Notes under the pieces: generated by a model
Told to the model about the DNA's origin: nothing
Database searches by the model: none
The model's input: the letters and a program-made list of their open reading frames with translations, nothing else
In this document: positions 8,813-16,101 of the stretch, in pieces
Layout of the letters: each line of letters begins with the position of its first letter
Position numbering within the stretch: position 1 is the stretch's first letter
Assembly: GCA_964344435.1 (NCBI GenBank)
Contig: CAYFNH010000017.1
Span: 1-31,931 of the forward strand
Origin: Thiopontia sp964344435
Lineage (GTDB): Bacteria > Pseudomonadota > Gammaproteobacteria > GCF-002020875
Direction of reading: 5' to 3'
DNA length: 31,931 nucleotides
Translations under genes and position numbers: made by a program

Positions 8813-9853
8813 TTACAATTGTTGAAATTCACTGCCAGCCTCCAGTAACCGCTCAACCACATCAGCGCTTACCTCACCAAAACCGCTACGACTGCTGGTT
8901 AGTATGCCGCCCGCCATCTCATGCCAGGAGAAACCACTGCTCCAGTGCGGAGGAGTATCGCTCCCCTGACGGATGCGGGGCAGCAGATAGCAGTACTCTC
9001 CGATGTAGAGCAGGTTGTAGGGAGTTTGGTGTTGGTGGCACTGTTCGATCCACTGCCATGCCTCTGCGGGTTGGCTGGTTCGATGGCACCGAGCCGGATA
9101 GGGGAATTCACCACCACTGTGCTGCCACTGTGGCAGTTCAATGGGGAAAGGAGTGTTGCGCAGAAACATCTGGAAGTGGAGGTGGTTGACCGAGGCGTAG
9201 GCACCATAGCTGTTATAGCCGAAACCGCATCCGGGGAGTGTTTCGGTCAGGGTGTTGGCGATATTGCAGAGGTAGTGGTGGTATGTCTCGGTGAGCAGTT
9301 GCGGGTTCTCCTTTCTGCGCTCCGGCACCAGCAGGCCATGCCCTTGAGTGAAGGGATATTTGTTGTAGTAGAGGTCGACCTCCGTTCCTGCCAGTCTACC
9401 ACTCCAGAAGATCTCCTTGTCCATGAAGGGCTTGTTGAAGTTGAACCCTTCACTGCAGTAGGGTAGATGGTTGGTGTCCCGGATGGCTGCCGAGATTCGG
9501 CGTGGGCGCATGGCCCGTAACGGATTGAACTGTACCTCCCAGTCGCTCACCTGGCGGGTCTCGCTGTGGGCGATGCGCCCCAAGCCTACCGTGGCGATCT
9601 TGAAGAAGACCAGCAGATCCTCGTCGCTTTCACCAGGCACCTCTCCGCATAGCAGCTGCTCTTCAAAGCGGCGGTATAGTGTGTGAAAGCGGTTGTCGAT
9701 CTCTTCCTTCAGCTCAGCCTGTAGCGCGGGATCAAAACTGGCATTGGCCAGCACCAGAATGAAGGTGCCGAGCTGATCAAGCTCTAGCAGTGGTCGAAAG
9801 CCACCGTTGAAGGCACTCCAGAAGCGGTCAGGGGTCTCAAAGGGGGAGGTCAC
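8813..9853 (-). CDS. GDP-hexose phosphorylase-like protein (VTC2/GGP family, HIT superfamily)
   Basis: Resembles plant GDP-L-galactose phosphorylase (VTC2) and animal GDP-D-glucose phosphorylase, which use phosphate to split GDP-hexoses into hexose-1-phosphate and GDP. The hallmark is GYNSYGAYASVNHLHFQ at residues 212-228, close to the VTC2 sequence around its catalytic HxHxQ; here His224, His226 and Gln228. Other family blocks appear in order: FNFNK (137-141), GHGLLVPER (171-179), NTPFPIEL (233-240), PYNLLYIGEYCYLLPR (278-293) and EMAGGILT (312-319). It starts with a GTG inside the lipA stop (GTGA), so it is translated with lipA. The true bacterial substrate is unknown; a GalT-like or Ap4A phosphorylase-like role is the main alternative. 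Confidence 0.78.
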   Translation of the reverse strand: MTSPFETPDRFWSAFNGGFRPLLELDQLGTFILVLANASFDPALQAELKEEIDNRFHTLYRRFEEQLLCGEVPGESDEDLLVFFKIATVGLGRIAHSETRQVSDWEVQFNPLRAMRPRRISAAIRDTNHLPYCSEGFNFNKPFMDKEIFWSGRLAGTEVDLYYNKYPFTQGHGLLVPERRKENPQLLTETYHHYLCNIANTLTETLPGCGFGYNSYGAYASVNHLHFQMFLRNTPFPIELPQWQHSGGEFPYPARCHRTSQPAEAWQWIEQCHQHQTPYNLLYIGEYCYLLPRIRQGSDTPPHWSSGFSWHEMAGGILTSSRSGFGEVSADVVERLLEAGSEFQQL

Positions 9854-10788
9854 TGGATTGTCTTGCCGGCCGCCTGCAGGTCGGCGTGATAAGAGGAGCG
9901 CACCATCGGTCCGCTGGCGATGTGGCTGAAGCCCAGTCCCTCTGCATGTTGCTTCAACGCCTCAAATTCGTCGGGGTGAAGGTAGCGGGAGACCGGCAGG
10001 TGGTGACGGCTTGGCTGCAGATATTGACCCAGGGTGATGCGATCCACTCCATGCTGGCGCAGATCTTCCATCACTGCATGTACCTCCTCGATCTCTTCGC
10101 CCAACCCCAACATGATGCCGGATTTGGTGGGCACCTTCGAAGTCATGGCCTTGAAGCGTTGTAGCAGCTGCAGGGAGCCCTGATAGCTGGCACCGGGTCG
10201 GCTCTGTTGGTAGAGCCGGGGCACGGTTTCCAGATTGTGGTTGAAGACATCGGGTGGGGAGTGAATGAGTATGTCGAGTGCATGATTCTCACGGCCACGA
10301 AAGTCAGGTACCAGAGTCTCGATTTGTATCTCCGGGTTGGCTGTACGGATCTGTACCATGCAGTCAGCAAAATGTTGGGCGCCGCCGTCACGCAGGTCAT
10401 CCCGGTCTACGGAGGTGATGACTACATAGCGCAGCCCCATTGCGGCGATGGTCTCTGCCAGTTGACGAGGCTCCTCCCTGTTGGGGGGCAGAGGTTTGCC
10501 GTGGGCAACATCACAGAAGGGGCAGCGGCGGGTACAGGTGTCTCCGAGGATCATGAAGGTGGCGGTGCCGTGGGAGAAGCACTCGCCCAGGTTGGGGCAG
10601 GCGGCCTCTTCACAGACGCTGTTGAGAGCCCCTTCGCGTAGAAGCTTGCGGATCCTGGCCACCCCCTCTCCTCTGGGGGCCTTGGCTCGAATCCAACTGG
10701 GCTTGCGCAGTGGGGTTTGGGTAGGTGCAACCTTGATCGGGTTGCGTGCCACTTTATCCGCTCCCCGTGCCTTGGTCTGTTCTGACAT
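9850..10788 (-). CDS. lipA: Lipoyl synthase LipA
   Basis: Radical-SAM enzyme that inserts two sulfurs into protein-bound octanoyl groups to make lipoyl cofactor. The auxiliary cluster motif CEEAACPNLGEC and the radical-SAM CTRRCPFC are both present, as is the C-terminal RSSY that ligates the auxiliary cluster. The start chosen (MSEQTKARG, 312 residues) leaves a seven-base gap after lipB. An in-frame ATG at 10821 would give 323 residues but a 26-base overlap with lipB, and its upstream GGGATACA is only slightly better as a ribosome site. It follows lipB as usual, and its end overlaps the phosphorylase-like gene by four bases. Confidence 0.95.
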   Translation of the reverse strand: MSEQTKARGADKVARNPIKVAPTQTPLRKPSWIRAKAPRGEGVARIRKLLREGALNSVCEEAACPNLGECFSHGTATFMILGDTCTRRCPFCDVAHGKPLPPNREEPRQLAETIAAMGLRYVVITSVDRDDLRDGGAQHFADCMVQIRTANPEIQIETLVPDFRGRENHALDILIHSPPDVFNHNLETVPRLYQQSRPGASYQGSLQLLQRFKAMTSKVPTKSGIMLGLGEEIEEVHAVMEDLRQHGVDRITLGQYLQPSRHHLPVSRYLHPDEFEALKQHAEGLGFSHIASGPMVRSSYHADLQAAGKTIQ

Positions 10789-10795
10789 GATGTCG

Positions 10796-11425
10796 CTACT
10801 CAATACAAAGATCCGTCGCATTGTATCCCAATAGCGGTAGCAGTTGATCGATCAGCGCAAGGGAGAGCTGCTCGGGTTTTGGCAGAGGGATCAAATCGGC
10901 AAGCTGAGTGACCTGCAGACCGGGGTAGCCACAGGGGTTGATGCGGGAGAAGGGCTCCAGATCCATGTCGAGGTTGAGGCTCAGGCCGTGGAAGCTGCAC
11001 CCCTTGCGAATACGCAGCCCGACTGCCGCGATCTTGGCGTCATCGACATAGACTCCGGGGGCCTCCTTGCGTGCAACGGCCTCAATACCATACTGCTGCA
11101 GGAGCTGGATCACGCTCTGTTCCAGCGCGGTTACCAGTGCGCGTACCCCAAGCTTGCGTCGATTGAGATCAATCAGGGTGTAGAGTACCAGTTGGCCGGG
11201 ACCGTGGTAGGTGACCTGACCACCACGATCAATGGCTACCACCGGTATCCCTCCAGGGTTGAGCAGGTGTTCCGCCTTGCCGGCACGCCCCTGGGTAAAG
11301 GTGGGCGGGTGTTGTAGTAGCCAGAGTTCGTCAGCGGTGTCGGCGTTACGCTGGTCGGTAAACTGTTGCATTCGCAGCCAGGTTGGCTCGTATGGAACCT
11401 GGCCCAACTGGCGCAGAATGATCAC
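10796..11425 (-). CDS. lipB: Octanoyl-[acyl carrier protein]:protein octanoyltransferase LipB
   Basis: Transfers octanoyl groups from acyl carrier protein to lipoyl domains, the step before LipA. The family signature RGGQVTYHGPGQLV lies near residues 67-80. The lysine of the catalytic pair is in KIAAVGLRI and the cysteine in INPCGYPG. Length 209 residues is normal. It starts with GTG overlapping the ybeD stop by four bases (GTGA). The order ybeD-lipB-lipA is the common gammaproteobacterial arrangement. Confidence 0.96.
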   Translation of the reverse strand: MIILRQLGQVPYEPTWLRMQQFTDQRNADTADELWLLQHPPTFTQGRAGKAEHLLNPGGIPVVAIDRGGQVTYHGPGQLVLYTLIDLNRRKLGVRALVTALEQSVIQLLQQYGIEAVARKEAPGVYVDDAKIAAVGLRIRKGCSFHGLSLNLDMDLEPFSRINPCGYPGLQVTQLADLIPLPKPEQLSLALIDQLLPLLGYNATDLCIE

Positions 11426-11700
11426 AATGCCATCAATACCCGCTCGTCTGCGGTCAGGTCGCGGTAGATGTTGTCGAGCTGGTCTCGGTTTTGCGCCATC
11501 ACGGTAACGGTTACCGAGATGAAGTTGCCCTTCTTGCTGGGGCGGGTCTTGATGGCTCCCTCCCCCAGATCGGGCGCGTGTCGACGTACCAGAGAGGCAA
11601 CATGGAGATCAAAGTCGGTGTTGGCCTTGCCCATCGCCTTGATGCCGATTGCACAGGGGAACTCCAGTAGCCCCTCTTCTGGAAGTTCGAGTGAACTCAT
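11422..11700 (-). CDS. ybeD: YbeD family protein (DUF493)
   Basis: Small 92-residue ACT-like cytosolic protein of the DUF493/YbeD family, proposed to act in lipoate metabolism or its control because of constant linkage to lipB; no activity is proven. The sequence has the family blocks FPCAIGIKAMG, KKGNFISVTVTV and a C-terminal ending RVLMAL. It overlaps dat by four bases (ATGA) and lipB by four bases, so it sits inside a tightly coupled translational chain. Confidence 0.93.
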   Translation of the reverse strand: MSSLELPEEGLLEFPCAIGIKAMGKANTDFDLHVASLVRRHAPDLGEGAIKTRPSKKGNFISVTVTVMAQNRDQLDNIYRDLTADERVLMAL

Positions 11701-12554
11701 GGTTGCTGTCTCTGTTGCTGCTTGAAATCTTGCAGGTGGTGGTGGAGTTGCAGGGTTAGGGGGCCGACTGTAGCACTGGAGACAGGCTGCTGGTTGAGCC
11801 GGGTGACCGGGACAATCTCCTTGGTCGAGCTGGTTACCCAGATCTCCCCTGCCCGCTGCAGATCTGCCTCATAGATCTGCTGTTCACAACAGGGGATATG
11901 ATGGTGTTGTGCCAACTCCAGAAGCAGATCCCGGGTGACCCCGGGAAGCAGATGAGGCCCTTTCGGCGGGGTGGTTACCACACCATCCAGTACGATGAAA
12001 ACATTGCTGGCGGCCCCTTCGGTAACTTGACCATCACGGATCAGAATGGCCTCCTTGGCATCCTGATCCAGTGCGTGTTGGCGATGGAGTACGTTGGCCA
12101 GCAGGTTGATCGACTTGATATTACAGCGACTCCAGCGGCTGTCGCTTTCGGTAATGGCAGCAATGCCCTGCTGTAGCGTCTCTCTGGAGGTGCCTGTGAG
12201 TGGACTGCTCATCATGAATAGTGTGGATGGCGTATTGACTGCGGGAAACTGGTGGTCGCGCGGTGCGACACCACGAGTCAATTGCAGATAGAGGGATTGA
12301 TCCTCACCGGTGTTGTGCTCGATCAGCGCCTGTAGCAGTGATTCCCACTCGGCGCGGCTATGTGGGTTGGTGATGCGTACCTCTGCCAGGCTGTTCTCCA
12401 GCCGCTGCAGGTGTTGCTGCAGGCGAAAGGGGCGTCTGCCATAGACCGGAATCACTTCGTAGACGCCATCTCCGAAGAGAAAACCCCGGTCCAGTACCGA
12501 GACTTTTGCATTTTCGATGGGCTGGAACTGCCCATCCAGATAGACGGTGGACAT
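11697..12554 (-). CDS. dat: D-amino acid aminotransferase (class IV PLP enzyme)
   Basis: Fold-type IV PLP transaminase predicted to interconvert D-alanine and D-glutamate with their 2-oxo acids, feeding peptidoglycan precursors. The 285-residue protein has Lys147 (CNIKSINLLAN) as the likely Schiff-base lysine and Glu179 (VTEGAASNVF) near the PLP nitrogen. The RGVAPRDHQFP segment at 94-104 matches the Arg and His carboxylate trap of Bacillus D-amino acid transaminase, which favours D-amino acid specificity over branched-chain aminotransferase or aminodeoxychorismate lyase. It lies nine bases after dacA, so both wall genes are probably cotranscribed. Confidence 0.9.
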   Translation of the reverse strand: MSTVYLDGQFQPIENAKVSVLDRGFLFGDGVYEVIPVYGRRPFRLQQHLQRLENSLAEVRITNPHSRAEWESLLQALIEHNTGEDQSLYLQLTRGVAPRDHQFPAVNTPSTLFMMSSPLTGTSRETLQQGIAAITESDSRWSRCNIKSINLLANVLHRQHALDQDAKEAILIRDGQVTEGAASNVFIVLDGVVTTPPKGPHLLPGVTRDLLLELAQHHHIPCCEQQIYEADLQRAGEIWVTSSTKEIVPVTRLNQQPVSSATVGPLTLQLHHHLQDFKQQQRQQP

Positions 12555-12563
12555 TGAGGAATC

Positions 12564-13727
12564 TTATTCGAAGTACATCATCACACTGTCTTTGAGATTG
12601 TTCCAGAGCCCCCCCTCCTGGATAGTCTCCAGTGCAACCAGCGGGGCCTCCACAACGGGCTTTCCATCCAGTGTGTAGGTGAGGGTACCCAGCCGGGTAC
12701 CTTGCTCGATCGGGGCCTCCAGGGTTGAGTTCTCCAGTGCGATGCTGCTCTGCAGTTCATCAAACTGGTTGCGCCCAAGGGTAACCGTAAGGGGCTCGGC
12801 AACCCCCAGTGCGATCTGATCCTTGTCCCCCTTCCAGATCGGGGCAGACTGTAGCGGCTGCTGTGGAGTGGTCAGGGTCTGGGTCTCGTAGAAGCGAAAG
12901 CCGAAGTTGAGCAGTTTCTGCGTCTCCTGGGCGCGTGCTTCGGTCCCCTTGGTGCCCAGCACTGCAGAGATCAGGCGCATTCCATCCCGCTTGGCAGAGG
13001 CGACCAGGCAGTATCCGGCGGCCTCCGTATAACCGGTCTTGAGACCATCCACACTCTCGTCACGCCACAGCAACTTATTGCGGTTCTTCTGTTTGATCGG
13101 TTTTCCGGTGCGTGGATCCTTGCCGAAGGTGAACTCCTTTTCGGCGTAGATCGGATAGTAGTCGGGAAAGTCACGGATCAGTGCCTGCGCAAGCAGCACC
13201 ATATCACTCGCACTGGTGTAGTGCTCCTCTGCAGGCATGCCGGTGGCATTTCGGAAGTGACTGTTCTTCATCCCCAGTATTTCGGCATACTGGTTCATCA
13301 ACTGGGCAAAGGTCTCCTCTGCGCCGCCGATGTGTTCGGCCAGGGCGACACTGGCATCATTGCCCGAGGAGATCACCATGCCGTTGATCAACTCCTCGAC
13401 CGTGATCTTGTCGCCGACCTCAATGAACATCTTGGAGCCACCGGTACGCCATGCCTTTTCGCTGATGGTGACCTCATCCTGCAGAGTGATATTGCCTTGC
13501 TTCAGTTCGCTGAAGATGGCATAGGAGGTCATGATCTTGGTCAGGCTGGCCGGTGCCAGGCGCTCGTGGCTGTTCCCTTCGGTGATGATGTGACCGCTGT
13601 CGGCATCAATCAAAATATAGGCTTTGGCCGCCACACTGGGGGCCTTGGGGATGATGCGTGGTGCCGCCGGGACACTGCTCCAGGTTATAAATAGTAGTAG
13701 GGTAAGTAGTTTGGGGAGGTGCATCAT
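12564..13727 (-). CDS. dacA: D-alanyl-D-alanine carboxypeptidase (PBP5/6 type, DacA/DacC)
   Basis: Periplasmic low-molecular-weight penicillin-binding protein that removes the terminal D-Ala of stem peptides. It has a signal peptide, the active-site SLTK in LAPASLTKIM, the SGN motif in SSGNDAS and the KTG motif in LKTGYTEAAGY. A PBP5 C-terminal beta domain follows, then a terminal amphipathic helix (WNNLKDSVMMYF) for membrane attachment. The ATG at 13733 is only two bases from AGGAG (13736-13740). The third codon, ATG at 13727, lies eight bases from it and is chosen, giving 387 residues. Whether it is DacA or DacC cannot be told from sequence alone. Confidence 0.95.
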   Translation of the reverse strand: MMHLPKLLTLLLFITWSSVPAAPRIIPKAPSVAAKAYILIDADSGHIITEGNSHERLAPASLTKIMTSYAIFSELKQGNITLQDEVTISEKAWRTGGSKMFIEVGDKITVEELINGMVISSGNDASVALAEHIGGAEETFAQLMNQYAEILGMKNSHFRNATGMPAEEHYTSASDMVLLAQALIRDFPDYYPIYAEKEFTFGKDPRTGKPIKQKNRNKLLWRDESVDGLKTGYTEAAGYCLVASAKRDGMRLISAVLGTKGTEARAQETQKLLNFGFRFYETQTLTTPQQPLQSAPIWKGDKDQIALGVAEPLTVTLGRNQFDELQSSIALENSTLEAPIEQGTRLGTLTYTLDGKPVVEAPLVALETIQEGGLWNNLKDSVMMYFE

Positions 13728-13735
13728 TTCCATAG

Positions 13736-13740
13736 CTCCT
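13736..13740 (-). promoter_or_regulatory. Ribosome binding site that decides the dacA start
   Basis: AGGAG on the minus strand is eight bases from the ATG at 13727 and only two from the ATG at 13733. Normal spacing favours the inner start. Confidence 0.6.
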
Positions 13741-13789
13741 GCATTTCAGCTCTCTGTCGTTGGGGATCCCGGCTATTCTAACAGTGTGG

Positions 13790-14593
13790 CTACTGTTTTT
13801 TAATGATCCCTTCGATTCCCATCTGTGCCAGTTGCTGTTTGATCTCGTCCATGGCCTGCTCGTTGTGGTGCGGTTGCACCACTACCTGGTAGAGGGTGCG
13901 CCCCCCGTTTTGAGTTGTGCGTACCTCAACCGGTGCTGCGATAGGGGGACGAACGGCAATAACCTGTTGTGATACCTTGTTACGCAGGGTTTCTGCACTC
14001 TGTCGACTGCTGAAGAGGCCGAACTGGATATAGGGGGGCTGCTGGGCAACCGGAGGGGCATCCTCCGGGGTGAGTACCCGGATGGTTACCGGTGCGGTCC
14101 CTTTCTTGATCAGGTCCAGCTTCCAGGCGGCGGAGTAGGAGAGGTCGATGATGCGTCCATCGTGAAATGGCCCGCGATCATTCACCCGTACCACCACCTT
14201 GCGTCCATTCTCCTTATTGGTTACCTCGACATAACTGGGTAACGGCAGCGTCTTGTGCGCTGCGGTCATCTTGTACATATCGTAGGTCTCCATACAGGAG
14301 GTGGGTTTGCCATCAAAGTTGGGGCCATACCAGGAGGCGATGCCACTTTCGGTGTAACCAACAGCAGAGCGCATCGGCTGATAGGTTTTGCCCAGCACGG
14401 TGTAGGAGGGCATGTTGCCGTACTTGCAGAGTGGTTCATGTTTGGGGATGGCATCGGCGGCGGCAACTTCCCGTGCGGGCCGGGTCGGATCTCCGTCCGG
14501 AGCGATGATGGAGGCGATGTGGGAGAGTGTGCTGCATCCACTGTTGAGCGTGGCTACGGCCAGAAGTACCAGGAGGTTACGCAGCAGTTTCAT
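13790..14593 (-). CDS. rlpA: Septal ring lytic transglycosylase RlpA (lipoprotein)
   Basis: Outer-membrane lipoprotein that cleaves naked glycan strands at the division site. The 267-residue protein has a lipobox LNSGC with Cys20 as lipid site, a double-psi beta-barrel domain (about 83-175) and a C-terminal SPOR domain (about 185-265) that would bind denuded septal glycan. Candidate catalytic residues are Glu102 and Asp139 (VRVNDRGPF), with His113 nearby. The usual TSNGE or TASGE before the catalytic glutamate is TSCME here. Its start overlaps the 3' end of mltB by 17 bases, so the two are one transcript. The mltB-rlpA-dacA order is common in gammaproteobacteria. Confidence 0.94.
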   Translation of the reverse strand: MKLLRNLLVLLAVATLNSGCSTLSHIASIIAPDGDPTRPAREVAAADAIPKHEPLCKYGNMPSYTVLGKTYQPMRSAVGYTESGIASWYGPNFDGKPTSCMETYDMYKMTAAHKTLPLPSYVEVTNKENGRKVVVRVNDRGPFHDGRIIDLSYSAAWKLDLIKKGTAPVTIRVLTPEDAPPVAQQPPYIQFGLFSSRQSAETLRNKVSQQVIAVRPPIAAPVEVRTTQNGGRTLYQVVVQPHHNEQAMDEIKQQLAQMGIEGIIKKQ

Positions 14594-15911
14594 TTTCGGC
14601 TACCTGGGGTTGAGTAGTGGCTGGTTGGTGGTAGGCACGCTTGATCTCTTCACCGAGTTGGAAAACGGCCATGGTGTAGAGGGTGCGGGGGTTGTAGCGG
14701 GAGATAACATAGAAGTTGTGCAGGGCGACCCAGTGTTCGATGCCTTGTTCCCCTTTCAGCTCCAGTAGCAGTGCCTCGGCATCGGCGGGGTAGTCGGCAT
14801 CAATCTGAAACCCACTGTCGAGTATCTGTTGAACCTGAAACTTGGGGCGTAACTTCTTCAGCAGCAGGTGACGGTAGCTGGCTTCGGTAGAGAGAGGGAG
14901 GGTAAGGGTGCTGCCGAGCTTGATCCGGTTTGGATCCTGCTCGATAAAGGCGTTGGGGTTGAGCTGCTGGATCTGGCTCATGATGCCGCCCATGGATCCC
15001 CCCTGGTGGGCATAAACCTTGCGGGCAATGGTCCAGAGAGAGTCTCCTGTCGCCACGGTATGTTGAGTGGAAAGCGTAGTGGGTTGATAGTGTGCAGGGG
15101 TGGCAACCGGCTGTCCGCTTCTCCAGCCATGGTGGCGCAGATAGTTGGCAATGCTGCCGATGGCGTCTGCAGGCTCTTCCCGGTTCCAGATGTCCTTGTC
15201 GCCATCGTGGTCAAAATCAACTGCCAGTTTGCGGTAGTTGCTGGGCATGAATTGGGGGAGTCCCATGGCCCCGGCGTAGGAGCCGAGATAGCTGAACGGA
15301 TCACGCTTCTCCTCGCGGGCAAACAGCAGGAATGCCTCCAGTTCGGCCGTGAAGAAACGCTCACGGCTGGGGTAGTTGAAGGCGAAGGTGGCCAGTGCGT
15401 TGATCACCGGGTTTTTTCCGGTGTAACCGCCATAGCGGGTCTCTACCCCAAGTACCCCCATGATGACATGGGCCGGGACACCGTACTCCTGCTCTGCCCG
15501 GGATAGCAGCGGTTCATGCTTTTTCCAGAATTTGACCCCATTGTTGATGAACCCCGGTTTTACATGCTTGCTGCGGTACTCGGCCCAGGGGCGGGATTCG
15601 GCTGGATTGTCCATCTTCGCCTTGCGCTTCTTCGAGGAGGTGGCGGGGCTGCTCTTCTTTTCTCGCAACGTGAGCTGATTGAGCAAGTCAGTGAGAGGTT
15701 CACGTTCAAACTGATGTTTACTGACCATGCGCTCGATAAAACGCTGCACGTTCTCCTGCTCGCTGAGTTTAGTTGGAACGGCTTCAGCCGGGCTTTGGGG
15801 GGCAACAGTTGCGGTTGGTGTCTCCACAGAGGTGGCCACCGGACTCTCCACGGCCCAGAGTGGAGAGGTCAAAAGAAGTGCAGGAATCAGTAAAAGTGTT
15901 TTTTTATCCAT
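14577..15911 (-). CDS. mltB: Lytic murein transglycosylase B (MltB) with inserted LysM-like module
   Basis: Cleaves peptidoglycan to 1,6-anhydro-MurNAc products. The 444-residue protein has a Sec signal peptide (to about residue 20, no lipobox, so soluble periplasmic unlike E. coli MltB), a Lys/Ser-rich linker (about 85-105) and an MltB domain. The catalytic Glu157 lies in LGVETRYGG; GLPQFMPSNY (217-226) and the calcium-loop-like DFDHDGDKDIW (232-242) follow. Residues about 283-340 (VATGDSLWTIA to LGSTLTLP) look like a FimV-type LysM module placed inside the catalytic domain; the normal fold resumes at HNFYVISRYN (398-407). No Shine-Dalgarno sequence precedes the ATG; three CAAGCAA heptamers do. 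Overlaps rlpA by 17 bases. Confidence 0.93.
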   Translation of the reverse strand: MDKKTLLLIPALLLTSPLWAVESPVATSVETPTATVAPQSPAEAVPTKLSEQENVQRFIERMVSKHQFEREPLTDLLNQLTLREKKSSPATSSKKRKAKMDNPAESRPWAEYRSKHVKPGFINNGVKFWKKHEPLLSRAEQEYGVPAHVIMGVLGVETRYGGYTGKNPVINALATFAFNYPSRERFFTAELEAFLLFAREEKRDPFSYLGSYAGAMGLPQFMPSNYRKLAVDFDHDGDKDIWNREEPADAIGSIANYLRHHGWRSGQPVATPAHYQPTTLSTQHTVATGDSLWTIARKVYAHQGGSMGGIMSQIQQLNPNAFIEQDPNRIKLGSTLTLPLSTEASYRHLLLKKLRPKFQVQQILDSGFQIDADYPADAEALLLELKGEQGIEHWVALHNFYVISRYNPRTLYTMAVFQLGEEIKRAYHQPATTQPQVAENETAA

Positions 15912-15913
15912 TG

Positions 15914-15934
15914 TTGCTTGTTGCTTGTTGCTTG
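15914..15934 (-). repeat. Three tandem CAAGCAA heptamers before mltB
   Basis: On the minus strand three perfect CAAGCAA units run head to tail and end two bases before the mltB ATG. They stand where a Shine-Dalgarno sequence would be. A single further CAAGCAA on the same strand is at 16091-16097, on the far side of the long-stem repeat. The same heptamer, twice, precedes gatA at 22131-22144. Confidence 0.9.
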
Positions 15935-15968
15935 AAAGGGGTTACTTAAAATCGTAACAGTAATGATG

Positions 15969-16089
15969 GTAGCTATTCGGATTGCCCCTGAAATTCGTCA
16001 GATCAAGGCAGAAAATGTGAGTTTACACGTGTAAATAACCATTTTCGAACACAGAGATGGCGGATTTCAGGGGTGAGCTGAATAGTTAC
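15969..16089. repeat. Long-stem intergenic repeat, copy 1 (rodA-mltB)
   Basis: A 121-base imperfect palindrome. The outer arms are GTAGCTATTCGG (15969-15980) against its near-complement ending at 16089. A perfect 10-bp stem pairs CCCCTGAAAT (15985-15994) with ATTTCAGGGG (16064-16073). GAAAATG (16011-16017) pairs with CATTTTC (16040-16046) around a perfect inner palindrome TTTACACGTGTAAA (16022-16035). A homologous copy in opposite orientation is at 21991-22116. In both places the element precedes a gene (mltB, gatA) in the same relative orientation. It could be a mobile palindromic repeat, a terminator/attenuator or a structured leader RNA. Confidence 0.85.
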
Positions 16090-16101
16090 GTTGCTTGTAT
16101 C

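Noticed and set aside
14868..15506. 212-residue plus-strand frame within mltB
   Set aside because: It is antisense to a clear MltB, with no recognisable motif; a codon-bias shadow.
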